Shown one piece after another: positions 1-9,204 of a stretch of 64,000 nt of DNA. The DNA comes from Chryseobacterium sp. IHB B 17019 (GTDB lineage: Bacteria > Bacteroidota > Bacteroidia > Flavobacteriales > Weeksellaceae), in NCBI RefSeq assembly GCF_001456155.1, contig NZ_CP013293.1:3534001-3598000 (forward strand). Direction: 5' to 3'. The notes under the pieces are model-generated. The model had not been told where the DNA came from, made no database searches, and saw only the letters and a list, made by a program, of their open reading frames with translations. How positions within the stretch are numbered: position 1 is the stretch's first letter; each line of letters begins with the position of its first letter. Position numbers and translations under genes: made by a program.

Positions 1-38
1 TGAGTTTTTTATTTTATTTTTGCAGAAACTTTTAGCGC

Positions 39-1313
39 GTGTCAAAGTTCAAAACAAAATTCGTTGATTTTTTTAAGTTAATTTTTCCTTCAACAGGTCT
101 TGAGCTTGTTGTTTTTCTTTTCTTTTTAGTTTGTTACGGATATTTAGGCTCATATATTGCCATCCATTACAAGATAATTTTTGATGATAGGATTCCTTAT
201 GACGCATATTTCAGCTTTGACAATCGGGCAATTGTACTCTCTGGCGGAAGCGTTGAAAGACATCCGTTCTCATATTATTTTTTCAATTGGATTCGAGGAT
301 TAGCTTTATTTTTTTCACATGGAAAGATGGATGGAAATTTCCGTTTTGCTTTGGCCTGGTTCAGCAATATCACAGTGAGTCTGAGTGTTCTTCAGATTTT
401 TAAATATTTAAAAAATATTATTAAACTACCCTTAGTTCTTAATTTTTTATTGATCTTATTTTTCGGAGCTTTTTCGACTACGCTTTTACTTTCTTTTACT
501 CCTGAGAACTTTACTTATACTCTATTTTTACTGACTTTATTTCATCATTATGCTGCAATAAAATTAAAGAAAGAACAAAAAATCCCAGCCTTGGCATTAG
601 CCTTTTCCGGAATTTCTGTCGGAGGAATTACGATCACAAATATTGCAAAGATTTTCATTCCCATTGCTTTTGAAAAAGATATATTTAAGAATTGGAAAAA
701 ATTTGGGAATGCTGTTTTGAGAGTACTTTTTACGATCATTTGTTTTGTCCTGCTATACCTGAACAGACTTGATTTTAAGTATAAACAAATTTTCAACAAA
801 ACCAGTGAGCAGTATGAAAAATTTTCCAGCGTAAAATCCACCCCTACCTGGGATATGATTCTCTCCTATTTTTTTGGAGGAAATATTTTATTCTCAAATT
901 TTATTATCAGAGACAAACACAACACACAAGGGTTTGATTACAAGGGCATTATAATGGATGTTTATTCTTCATGGGGACCTTATATTTTCATTCTCATTTT
1001 ATTAATTTTAATTTTTTGGAGCTATTTCAGAAACTTCAAAAATAAATTAGTTCAGGTAATTATGATTTCATTTCTGATGGATATTATCATCCATTGTATC
1101 ATGAAATTCGGGCTTCATACGGCTTATATTTACGGGGGTCATTTTGTTTTTGTTTACCCACTGCTTTTGGGTTGGCTCTTTTATTCATACAAGGAATCAC
1201 CAAAAATGTTATCTTTTCTGACGGCTGTTTTCTGCATCCTTTTTATCTATTTAATAACCAACAATTACCTGAGAATGACCGAATTTTTCTGGTTCTTGAA
1301 CAAGTATTATTAA
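39..1313 (+). CDS. Polytopic membrane protein of unknown function
   Basis: A 424-residue integral membrane protein with roughly ten hydrophobic segments spread over its whole length and short basic loops. It has no signal peptide and no recognisable catalytic motif. The start is a GTG codon; an in-frame TAG lies two codons upstream and the next in-frame ATG is far inside, so GTG is the best choice. The overall look (Bacteroidota-specific, many transmembrane helices, a loop of about 50 residues near residues 230-280) recalls DUF6080-type proteins, but I do not recognise the family with confidence. It ends at a hairpin shared with the convergent SPOR-domain gene. The function is unknown; a membrane glycosyltransferase-like or transport role would be a guess. 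Confidence 0.75.
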   Translation: MSKFKTKFVDFFKLIFPSTGLELVVFLFFLVCYGYLGSYIAIHYKIIFDDRIPYDAYFSFDNRAIVLSGGSVERHPFSYYFFNWIRGLALFFSHGKMDGNFRFALAWFSNITVSLSVLQIFKYLKNIIKLPLVLNFLLILFFGAFSTTLLLSFTPENFTYTLFLLTLFHHYAAIKLKKEQKIPALALAFSGISVGGITITNIAKIFIPIAFEKDIFKNWKKFGNAVLRVLFTIICFVLLYLNRLDFKYKQIFNKTSEQYEKFSSVKSTPTWDMILSYFFGGNILFSNFIIRDKHNTQGFDYKGIIMDVYSSWGPYIFILILLILIFWSYFRNFKNKLVQVIMISFLMDIIIHCIMKFGLHTAYIYGGHFVFVYPLLLGWLFYSYKESPKMLSFLTAVFCILFIYLITNNYLRMTEFFWFLNKYY

Positions 1314-1325
1314 ATTTATATTAAA

Positions 1326-1366
1326 TAAAAAAAGCCGAGAAAAATTCTCAGCTCAATTTTTATACC
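1326..1366. terminator. Bidirectional hairpin terminator
   Basis: The inverted repeat GCCGAGAA / TTCTCAGC has an A-run on its left and a T-run on its right, so it can end transcription from both convergent genes (membrane protein on plus, SPOR protein on minus). Confidence 0.7.
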
Positions 1367-1379
1367 TTAGATTAAATTT

Positions 1380-1919
1380 TTACTTTGCTTCAGCACAGAA
1401 AATCCTGTATTGTATCGCAATTGCCGATTTAAAATACTCACGTACTCTCGCAAGATCAGAAGCTGCACTTTGTTTCGTAAAGTAGCTTCCGGCAAGGATT
1501 TTATAGTTGGGTCTCAACGAAGCATCAGTTTCAACTTTCAGATTTGGGAATCTTTTTCTGAAATAAGACTTCACTTCATTGGCTTCCTCATTACTTTTTA
1601 CTGTTGTAATCTGGATTTTATATCCTAAAATCCTTGGATTTTTTCTACAAATCTCTGCATTGGTCAGTTCTCTGTTCGGAACATAGATTTTTGTAGGTTT
1701 TGAAGCTGTATAATTTTCATCATTATCCCTGATACCCGCTGGTGAAGGTCCCCTGGAACACTTTTCCTCTAGGTTTTCCAAGGCACCATTTACCTTAGAA
1801 TCCATAGTCATTACGAGCTCTGTCCCGGACAATGTATCCTTTTTGACAATCTGTTGAGCATCAACATTATAAAAACTAAATAATGATAATACTGAAATTA
1901 TTTTGATTAAATTTCTCAT
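1380..1919 (-). CDS. Secreted SPOR-domain protein
   Basis: A 179-residue protein with a signal peptide (residues 1-21, ending VDAQ). The linker region contains several Cys residues. The C-terminal domain (about residues 98-175) has the SPOR pattern: GYKIQITTVKSNEEANEVK, then YKILAGSYFTKQSAASDLAR. SPOR domains bind denuded peptidoglycan glycan strands, often at division sites, so a periplasmic cell-wall-associated role is likely. It stands alone and is transcribed convergently with the upstream membrane protein. The exact role is inferred from the domain only. Confidence 0.8.
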   Translation of the reverse strand: MRNLIKIISVLSLFSFYNVDAQQIVKKDTLSGTELVMTMDSKVNGALENLEEKCSRGPSPAGIRDNDENYTASKPTKIYVPNRELTNAEICRKNPRILGYKIQITTVKSNEEANEVKSYFRKRFPNLKVETDASLRPNYKILAGSYFTKQSAASDLARVREYFKSAIAIQYRIFCAEAK

Positions 1920-2050
1920 TTAAACTTTGTTTCCGCAAATTTATATAAATTAAAAAATTATACCAAACATGGTTATTTAGAATCAATACAAATTAAACGT
2001 AAATGATATTTTCCCCTTTGGATATACCGTTAAATTCCTGTTAAATATAT

Positions 2051-2058
2051 TATTTTTG
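2051..2058 (+). promoter_or_regulatory. Candidate -7 promoter box for the act operon
   Basis: TATTTTTG matches the Bacteroidota -7 consensus TAnnTTTG about 48 bases before the actA start. No TTG -33 element lies at the usual 17-23 base spacing, so only the -7 half is supported. Confidence 0.4.
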
Positions 2059-2105
2059 CCGAATTGATTGAATGTTCAATATTTTACTAACATAAGATAA
2101 TTTAA

Positions 2106-3467
2106 ATGATTAGTTGGAGAAAGCATTATAGACAAACGTTGATCGCAATAGGCTTATTGTTATCAACCAGTGCTTCAATTTACGGGCAAGACGGCGATCC
2201 AAAGAATGGTGAGAAACTTTTCAAAGCAAATTGTACTGCATGTCACGCACTAGACAAACAAGTTGTAGGACCGCCTCTGAAGGGTGTTGTAGAACGAGTA
2301 AAGACAGAAGGCGGTGTAGACAAAGATTGGCTTCATAAGTGGATCAAGGACAACAAGGCTCTGAGAGCTTCTGGAGACAAATACGCCAATGAGATTTTCG
2401 AAAAATACAATAAGACTGAGATGCAGGTCTTTCCTAATCTTACGGATAAGGATATTGATGACATCTTAGCTTATACAACTAATCCTCCGGCACCGGAACC
2501 AGCAAAGACTGACGATGCAAAAGCAACATCAGCAGGCAGTGCGGCAGCTCCTGCAAGCACCACTACAACAAACGTTGTAATTATTTCACTTATAGCGATT
2601 GCAGGTTTATTGGTTTGGATCTTAATGAAACTAAGACAATTAGTAAAATTAGGACAATCTGAAGATCTTGCGGGGCTTAACGAATCAAGAGTTCGTTCTT
2701 TCAGTGAAATCTACCAGAAATATCATTACGTAGGTAAGGGATTAATTGCAATCCTTGCTCTGTTGGCAACTTATGGAATTTGGAACTGGATCATGTGGAT
2801 CGGGGTTTACAAAGGATATAAGCCGGAACAGCCTATTTATTTCTCACATAAAATCCACGCTGGAGAACAGAAGATTGACTGTCAACTTTGTCACTCTAGT
2901 GCTAAATACGGTAAAGTATCTGAGATCCCATCAATGAACGTATGTATGAACTGCCACAGAACAATTTCTGAATACAACGCAGAACACTACATGGAGCCTG
3001 GAAAAGACAAGGCATTCTACGATGGAGAAATCCAGAAAATCTATGCCGCTACAGGTTGGGACCCTGAAAAACAACAGTACACAGGAAAAACCCAGCCGGT
3101 TGAATGGACAAGAATCCACAACATGCCGGACTTCGTATACTTCAACCACTCACAACACGTTGTAGCAGGTGAGCAGGCGATCATCAATTCTTTCAACAAA
3201 AAGAATCCTAACAACAAAATTGATGTTGTATGTAAAGCTTGTCACGGAAAAATTGACACAATGAATGTTGTTCAGATGGCTAATGACTTCACAATGGGAT
3301 GGTGTATCGAATGTCACAGAACTACTGAAGTTGATATGAACAACGGTTATAATAAAGAATACTTCAAGAATCTACATGACAAGTTGAAAAAACAATACCC
3401 TAAAGATGGTGGTAAGATTACTGTAGATGCAATTGGAGGTCTTGAGTGTGGTAAATGTCATTATTAA
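2106..3467 (+). CDS. actA: Alternative complex III multiheme cytochrome c subunit ActA
   Basis: Multiheme electron-transfer subunit of alternative complex III, the quinol:electron-acceptor oxidoreductase that replaces cytochrome bc1. It has six CxxCH haem-binding motifs: one at residues 43-47 in an N-terminal monohaem cytochrome c domain, and five at 259-263, 280-284, 376-380, 400-404 and 448-452 in the pentahaem domain. A signal-like segment spans residues 10-27. An Ala/Pro/Thr-rich linker (130-153) joins the domains, followed by membrane helices at about 156-176 and 209-232. The haem domains should face the periplasm. First gene of actABCDEF, with actB starting 23 bases downstream. The fused extra monohaem domain distinguishes it from a plain pentahaem ActA. 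Confidence 0.92.
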   Translation: MISWRKHYRQTLIAIGLLLSTSASIYGQDGDPKNGEKLFKANCTACHALDKQVVGPPLKGVVERVKTEGGVDKDWLHKWIKDNKALRASGDKYANEIFEKYNKTEMQVFPNLTDKDIDDILAYTTNPPAPEPAKTDDAKATSAGSAAAPASTTTTNVVIISLIAIAGLLVWILMKLRQLVKLGQSEDLAGLNESRVRSFSEIYQKYHYVGKGLIAILALLATYGIWNWIMWIGVYKGYKPEQPIYFSHKIHAGEQKIDCQLCHSSAKYGKVSEIPSMNVCMNCHRTISEYNAEHYMEPGKDKAFYDGEIQKIYAATGWDPEKQQYTGKTQPVEWTRIHNMPDFVYFNHSQHVVAGEQAIINSFNKKNPNNKIDVVCKACHGKIDTMNVVQMANDFTMGWCIECHRTTEVDMNNGYNKEYFKNLHDKLKKQYPKDGGKITVDAIGGLECGKCHY

Positions 3468-3490
3468 TAACTAAAAATTAGAAGTATCAA

Positions 3491-6400
3491 ATGGCTTCAA
3501 ACAAAATACAATTTAGAAGTATTCACGAACTTAAAGATCCAGCTTTAAACAATAAGCTGGCTCAGAAAGAGTTCCAGGAAGAAATTCCTGTAGAAGATTT
3601 CCTTGGAGATGCGGAACAAAACGGTTCCGGAACTTCAAGAAGAGATTTCTTAAAATTATTAGGTTTCTCTACTGCAGCAGTAACATTAGCTGCTTGTGAA
3701 GCTCCGGTAATTAAGACGATTCCTTACGTGGTAAAACCACACGACATTATTCCAGGGATCCCGAATTATTATGCTTCAACATATTTCGACGGGTTTGATT
3801 TTGCCAGTGTTTTAGTAAAAACACGTGAAGGTAGACCTATCAAAATTGAGCCGAATCCAGCTGCCGGTGATTTAGGTAAAACTAACGCAAGAGCTCAGGC
3901 AAGTGTACTTTCTCTATATGATAACGATAAAGTAAAACAACCTAAGTTTGAAGGTAAAGACGAAACTTTCGATAAAGTAGACAGTTTTGTAATCAAAGGA
4001 TTGGAGGAAGCTAAAGCTGCAGGTAAAAGAATCGTATTATTATCACATTCTTTTGCTTCACCTACTTTCAAAAAATTATTTGCTGAATTTAAAGCAAAAT
4101 ATCCTACAGCTGAATTAGTAACTTATGATGCTTTCCCTTATGCAGCAGCTTTAGATGCAGCTCAGGAAGTTTTCGGAACAAGAGCATTGCCGGTTTATGA
4201 TCTTAAAGGAACTGAATTGGTAGTTGCTTTCCAGGCTGATTTCTTAGGAGATTATAATGGCGGAGGTTTAGAATCTTCTTACGCAGCAGCAAGAAAGCCG
4301 GGAGCAAACATGATGAGACACATCCAAGTGGAATCAAACATGTCTCTTACGGGTGCTAATGCTGACTCAAGAGTTAGATTAAAACCAAGCCTTGTAAACA
4401 AAACTTTGGTTGAAGTTTACAACGCAATCGTTGGTGGTGGTACTTCAGATAAGACTGCTTCTGAAATTGCAAAAGAACTTCAGGCAAAAGGCAGCAAAGC
4501 TGTTGTTTTCGCAGACGGTTCTAAAGGTGCTCAGGTTTTAGCTCATTTAATTAACCAAAAATTAGGATCAGTTGCTTTCACTGGTAAGGCTAACTTCCTA
4601 AAAGATTTCGATAAAGCAAGATTCCAGGAATTCCTTGGATGGGTAAATGCAGGTCAGGTTGGTGTTTTAATTGCAAACAACGTAGACCCTATTTATTCTT
4701 ACCACAAAGGAGAAGATTTCAAAAAATCTTTAGAAAAAGTTCCTTATGTAATCGCTGTTGCCGATAAGAAAAATGAAATGTACAAAGCAGCGAAGGCTGT
4801 AATTCCTGTAGCTAACTGGCTGGAATCTTGGGGTGATATTGAGCCTCAGACAGGTGTATATTCATTAATGCAGCCTACAATCCAGAAAATCTACAAATCA
4901 AGACAGATTGAAGAATCTCTATTGGTTTGGAAGAATGGTAAAAACAATGCTGCAAACAATTATTATGACTATTTAAAAGCTAGTGCTTCTTCTATTTTAG
5001 GAGGAACTTCTTTCAACAAAGCTTTATATAACGGTATCAATGTTTCTTCAAATGCAACGACATTGTCTTACGCAGGAGGAAATGCAGCTCAGGCTGTTGC
5101 TGAAGTAAGCGGTTTCAAAGCTTCTGATTTAGAATTGGTATTATACACTAAGACTTCAATGGGAGACGGAACTCAGGCAAACAATCCTTGGTTGCAGGAA
5201 TTACCGGATCCTATCACAAGAATGTCTTGGGATAATTATCTGACAATGTCTCCTAAAGATGCAGAAAGATTAGGTATTGAAAACGATCTTAATGCAAGAA
5301 TGCAGTTGGATGGTTCTATCGTAAATCTTACTGTAAATGGGGTAACAATAAAAGATGTTCCTGTATTCGTTCAACCAGGACAAGCTGAAGGATCTGTAGG
5401 TCTTGCGCTTGGATATGGTAAGAAAAACTCAGGAGCTACAGCTGATACAGGTGTAAATGCTTATCCTTTATTTGATGGTTCTAACTTAGCTTTATCTAAT
5501 GTTAAAATCGAAAAAACAGGAGAAGATCATGAATTTGCAGGTATCCAGCTTCAGAATACATTAATGGGACGTTATGAAATTGCTAAGGAAGTTCCTTTGG
5601 CTGATTTCTTAAATGTAGCATTTGATGACGAACATGATGGATGGAATAAGCCTTTGGAATATCATACAATCAGCGGTGCTCTTCCGGCAAGAAAGATTGA
5701 CCTTTGGGATTCTTTCGATGATACGGACGGGCCTCACTTCAATATGTCTATCGATCTTAACTCTTGTACAGGCTGTGGATCTTGTATCATCGCATGTCAG
5801 GCAGAAAACAACGTTCCTGTTGTAGGTAAAGAAGAGATCAGAATGTCCAGAGATATGTATTGGTTAAGAATTGACCGTTACTATTCTTCAAGACAGAAGG
5901 TAGAAGTTTATGAAGGATTAAAAGAAGGAATGGCTGTACCAGAATTGTACGGTACTGCATTCGGAGACGGAGGTGCATTGAACCACCCGGCTGATAATCC
6001 TGATGTGATCTTCCAACCGGTAATGTGTCAGCACTGTAACCACGCTCCTTGTGAAACGGTATGTCCGGTAGCGGCTACTTCACATGGTAAGCAAGGTCAA
6101 AACCACATGGCATACAACAGATGTATCGGTACAAGATATTGTGCAAACAACTGTCCTTACAAAGTAAGACGTTTCAACTGGTTTACGTATAACCTTAATG
6201 ACAAGTTCGATTTCAATATGAATAACGACCTTGGAAGAATGGTGCTGAATCCGGATGTAGTGGTAAGAACAAGAGGGGTAATGGAGAAATGTTCATTATG
6301 TATCCAAATGACTCAAACTACTATTCTTGAGGCTAAGAAAGAGAATAGAGTGGTAAAAGACGGAGAATTCCAGACAGCTTGTTCAAAAGCTTGTACTACT

Positions 6401-6550
6401 GGATCTATCCAGTTCGGGGACATGAATGACAAGGCATCTGAAGTCAGAAAATTATATGCTGGCAACAGAAGATATTATTTACTGGAAGAGATCGGAACCA
6501 AGCCAAACGTGTTCTATCACACTAAAGTAAGAAACAGAGTAGAAAAATAA
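3491..6550 (+). CDS. actB: Alternative complex III iron-sulfur / molybdopterin-like subunit ActB
   Basis: The large periplasmic subunit of alternative complex III. The N-terminus carries a twin-arginine-like signal (SRRDFLK, residues 49-55) ending at a lipobox-like LAAC (Cys69). Residues about 80-740 form a molybdopterin-oxidoreductase-like domain; in characterised complexes of this type no Mo cofactor is bound. The C-terminal part is a NrfC-like ferredoxin domain with four cysteine clusters: CTGCGSCIIAC from residue 759, CQHCNHAPCETVC near 845, CIGTRYCANNCP near 878, and CSLC near 934 pairing with CSKAC near 965. That fits three 4Fe-4S clusters and one 3Fe-4S cluster. At 1019 residues it has normal length. 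It receives electrons from quinol at the ActC side and passes them to ActA haems. Confidence 0.93.
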   Translation: MASNKIQFRSIHELKDPALNNKLAQKEFQEEIPVEDFLGDAEQNGSGTSRRDFLKLLGFSTAAVTLAACEAPVIKTIPYVVKPHDIIPGIPNYYASTYFDGFDFASVLVKTREGRPIKIEPNPAAGDLGKTNARAQASVLSLYDNDKVKQPKFEGKDETFDKVDSFVIKGLEEAKAAGKRIVLLSHSFASPTFKKLFAEFKAKYPTAELVTYDAFPYAAALDAAQEVFGTRALPVYDLKGTELVVAFQADFLGDYNGGGLESSYAAARKPGANMMRHIQVESNMSLTGANADSRVRLKPSLVNKTLVEVYNAIVGGGTSDKTASEIAKELQAKGSKAVVFADGSKGAQVLAHLINQKLGSVAFTGKANFLKDFDKARFQEFLGWVNAGQVGVLIANNVDPIYSYHKGEDFKKSLEKVPYVIAVADKKNEMYKAAKAVIPVANWLESWGDIEPQTGVYSLMQPTIQKIYKSRQIEESLLVWKNGKNNAANNYYDYLKASASSILGGTSFNKALYNGINVSSNATTLSYAGGNAAQAVAEVSGFKASDLELVLYTKTSMGDGTQANNPWLQELPDPITRMSWDNYLTMSPKDAERLGIENDLNARMQLDGSIVNLTVNGVTIKDVPVFVQPGQAEGSVGLALGYGKKNSGATADTGVNAYPLFDGSNLALSNVKIEKTGEDHEFAGIQLQNTLMGRYEIAKEVPLADFLNVAFDDEHDGWNKPLEYHTISGALPARKIDLWDSFDDTDGPHFNMSIDLNSCTGCGSCIIACQAENNVPVVGKEEIRMSRDMYWLRIDRYYSSRQKVEVYEGLKEGMAVPELYGTAFGDGGALNHPADNPDVIFQPVMCQHCNHAPCETVCPVAATSHGKQGQNHMAYNRCIGTRYCANNCPYKVRRFNWFTYNLNDKFDFNMNNDLGRMVLNPDVVVRTRGVMEKCSLCIQMTQTTILEAKKENRVVKDGEFQTACSKACTTGSIQFGDMNDKASEVRKLYAGNRRYYLLEEIGTKPNVFYHTKVRNRVEK

Positions 6551-6575
6551 AGTTTAAATAATAAATAGGTAAAAA

Positions 6576-7973
6576 ATGTCAGGACATTACGAAGCTCCGA
6601 TAAGGGAACCTCTAATTATTGGTCACAAAACTTATCACGATATCACAGAAGATATCGCACGACCTATCGAAGAAAGAGCAGGCAAATTATGGTGGATTTC
6701 ATTGTATGCAGCCTTAGTTCTATTCATCTATGGATTCGGGTGTATCGCTTATACTATCGGAACAGGTATTGGAGCATGGGGACTTAACAGAACTATTAAC
6801 TGGGGATGGGATATTACTAACTTCGTATGGTGGGTTGGTATCGGTCACGCCGGAACCCTAATCTCAGCGGTATTATTATTATTTAGACAGAGATGGAGAA
6901 TGTCTGTAAACAGATCTGCGGAAGCGATGACCATCTTCGCCGTAGTACAGGCAGCGATCTTCCCGGTAATCCACATGGGTAGAGTTTGGGTAGGATATTG
7001 GGTTTTCCCTTTACCAAACCAGTTCGGTTCTCTTTGGGGGAACTTCAACTCTCCTCTACTTTGGGACGTATTCGCGATCTCTACGTATTTCTCAGTATCA
7101 ACAGTATTCTGGTTCATGGGACTAATTCCTGACTTTGCAATGATCAGAGACAGAGCAAAAACTCCTTGGACTAAGAAAATTTATACATTCCTTGCATTCG
7201 GTTGGGGTGGTAAAGCAAAACACTGGCAAAGATTCGAAGAACTTTCTTTGGTTCTTGCAGGTTTGGCAACTCCACTTGTATTCTCAGTACACACTACCGT
7301 ATCTTTTGACTTCGCAACTTCGGTTATTAAAGGATGGCACTCTACAATCTACCCTCCTTACTTCGTTGCCGGTGCGATCTTCTCAGGATTTGCAATGGTA
7401 CAAACACTATTGTTGGTTGCAAGAAAAGTATGTCACTTAGAAGACTATATTACAATGTATCATATCGAAATCATGAACATCGTAATTATCTTAACAGGTG
7501 GTATGGTAACTGTAGCTTATGCAACCGAATATTTCATCGGATGGTATTCCGGATCAAGATTTGAAGACTTTACTTATCTTTCTCCTGGTGCTGCTGTTGG
7601 ACCTTACTGGTGGGCTTTCTGGTCACTAATTATCTGTAACCTTGTAGTTCCTGCTTCTTTCTGGTTCAAGAGACTAAGAACGAATATTATCTGGACTTTC
7701 ATTGTTGCATTAATTATCAACATCGGTATGTGGTTTGAGCGTTTTGATATCATCGTTATCAACCTTTCCAGAGACTATTTACCAGGATCTTGGACAATGT
7801 TTAAGCCAACGATTATTGATGTGGGTGTATACTTAGGAACAATCGGATTCTTCTCTGTATTATTCTTATTATACGCAAGAACATTCCCTGTAATTGCACA
7901 GGCCGAATTAAAATCGATTTTGAAAATCTCAGGTGAAACTTATAAAGCAAAAGAAGGAGATGAGCACCACTAA
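6576..7973 (+). CDS. actC: Alternative complex III NrfD-like membrane subunit ActC
   Basis: A 465-residue polytopic membrane subunit of the NrfD/PsrC family, with about ten helices. In alternative complex III this subunit holds the quinol-binding site next to the ActB iron-sulfur domain. The N-terminus (REPLIIGHKTYHDITEDI) is typical of ActC, and conserved helix residues such as WWVGIGHAGTLISA and HMGRVWVGYW are present. It lies 25 bases after actB, and its 3' end overlaps the actD start by 14 bases, which suggests translational coupling. Confidence 0.93.
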   Translation: MSGHYEAPIREPLIIGHKTYHDITEDIARPIEERAGKLWWISLYAALVLFIYGFGCIAYTIGTGIGAWGLNRTINWGWDITNFVWWVGIGHAGTLISAVLLLFRQRWRMSVNRSAEAMTIFAVVQAAIFPVIHMGRVWVGYWVFPLPNQFGSLWGNFNSPLLWDVFAISTYFSVSTVFWFMGLIPDFAMIRDRAKTPWTKKIYTFLAFGWGGKAKHWQRFEELSLVLAGLATPLVFSVHTTVSFDFATSVIKGWHSTIYPPYFVAGAIFSGFAMVQTLLLVARKVCHLEDYITMYHIEIMNIVIILTGGMVTVAYATEYFIGWYSGSRFEDFTYLSPGAAVGPYWWAFWSLIICNLVVPASFWFKRLRTNIIWTFIVALIINIGMWFERFDIIVINLSRDYLPGSWTMFKPTIIDVGVYLGTIGFFSVLFLLYARTFPVIAQAELKSILKISGETYKAKEGDEHH

Positions 7974-8481
7974 AATTGTATACGGACTTTATGCTGACGA
8001 CGACGATTTAATGAACGGCGTTAAAGCATTCAACGATAAAGGAATCGCAATAAACGAAGTATATACTCCGTTTCCGGTTCACGGACTAGATAAGGCTTTA
8101 GGTTTAAAGAAAACCAGAATCTCTGATGCTGCTTTTCTCTACGCTCTTTATGGTGTTACTATCGGTGCTACTGTAACCTGGTATGTAATGAATCATGACT
8201 GGCCACAAAATATCGGTGGTAAACCAGCATTCGATTGGGCACACAATATGCCGGCATTCGTAGTACCAATGTTCGAGCTTATGGTATTCTGTGCCGCTCA
8301 CATGATGTCATTGACTTTCTTGGTAAGAAACAAAATGTATCCTGGAGCACCTGCACAAAACCCGGATCCGAGAACAACAGATGATAAATTCATGATGGAA
8401 TTCGTAACGGAGGATGTAGAATCTGTAAAGCAGTTGCTAATAGAAACTGGAGTTGAAGAAATAACTGTTAAAGATGCTTAA
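7960..8481 (+). CDS. actD: Alternative complex III subunit ActD (DUF3341)
   Basis: Small membrane subunit of alternative complex III, DUF3341 family. It has an N-terminal cytoplasmic domain starting STTKIVYGLYADDDD and two membrane helices (about residues 60-78 and 95-116), followed by a C-terminal tail. I chose the ATG at 7960 (MSTTKIVYG), not the in-frame GTG at 7933. Homologues start at this conserved segment, and the purine run AAGAAGGAG lies directly upstream. The start lies inside the end of actC. The gene overlaps actE if actE begins at the upstream ATG. Confidence 0.9.
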   Translation: MSTTKIVYGLYADDDDLMNGVKAFNDKGIAINEVYTPFPVHGLDKALGLKKTRISDAAFLYALYGVTIGATVTWYVMNHDWPQNIGGKPAFDWAHNMPAFVVPMFELMVFCAAHMMSLTFLVRNKMYPGAPAQNPDPRTTDDKFMMEFVTEDVESVKQLLIETGVEEITVKDA

Positions 8482-8482
8482 A

Positions 8483-9196
8483 ATGAAAAAGAATGTATTA
8501 AGAATTACAGCGGTTTTAGGGTTAACAACAGTTTTACTTAACTCTTGCGGACCGAAAGAAAATACACCATTAGTATATTTCCCTGATATGTATTTCCCGG
8601 TAGCTTATGATCCATTGATGAAAGCTCAGGATGCATATTCAGATCACGAAAACGAAATTCCTGCTTTTGCTAACAACAGTTTTGCAACAGGTCTTTCCCC
8701 TGTAGAAGGATCAGTAGCTCAAAATAAAGACGGTATTTTCGAAGAAGGATTACTTCCGAAAAATGTAGACGAATACAATGCAGGATATGATGCATCAAAA
8801 TCAGTAACAGCTTCACCTTTAAATCCGGCTAACGCTGAAAAGGATATTGAAAGAGGAAAAATGTTATTCGATCGTACATGTGCTGCTTGTCACGGTGTAG
8901 GAGGAGATGGACAAGGACCAATTGTACAGTCAGGAGCTTTCTCAGGTGTACCGAATTATGCTGATAGAGAACTTACTGTAGGATCTGTTCATTATGTATT
9001 AACAAACGGTAGAAACGCGATGGGATCTTATGCGGGACAACTTAACGCTGGAGACAGATGGAGAGTTGCCATGTATGTAATGAACGCATTCAAGAAAGGA
9101 GCGGCGGCACCTGCTGCAGCTGCACCGGCAACAACAGGAGCAACACCTGCACCAGCAGCGGATGCAAAGACAGAAACTACCGAAACTAAAAAATAA
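8483..9196 (+). CDS. actE: Alternative complex III monohaem cytochrome c lipoprotein ActE
   Basis: A monohaem cytochrome c subunit anchored by lipid: signal peptide with lipobox-like LLNSC (Cys about residue 22), one CAACH haem motif at roughly residues 137-141, and distal Met candidates downstream. The C-terminal 35 residues are an Ala/Pro/Thr-rich low-complexity tail ending in Lys. I prefer the ATG at 8483 (MKKNVLRI); another in-frame ATG at 8474 overlaps the actD stop codon. In the complex, ActE is the exit haem handing electrons to the terminal oxidase or a soluble carrier. Confidence 0.9.
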   Translation: MKKNVLRITAVLGLTTVLLNSCGPKENTPLVYFPDMYFPVAYDPLMKAQDAYSDHENEIPAFANNSFATGLSPVEGSVAQNKDGIFEEGLLPKNVDEYNAGYDASKSVTASPLNPANAEKDIERGKMLFDRTCAACHGVGGDGQGPIVQSGAFSGVPNYADRELTVGSVHYVLTNGRNAMGSYAGQLNAGDRWRVAMYVMNAFKKGAAAPAAAAPATTGATPAPAADAKTETTETKK

Positions 9197-9204
9197 GAAA
9201 AGAA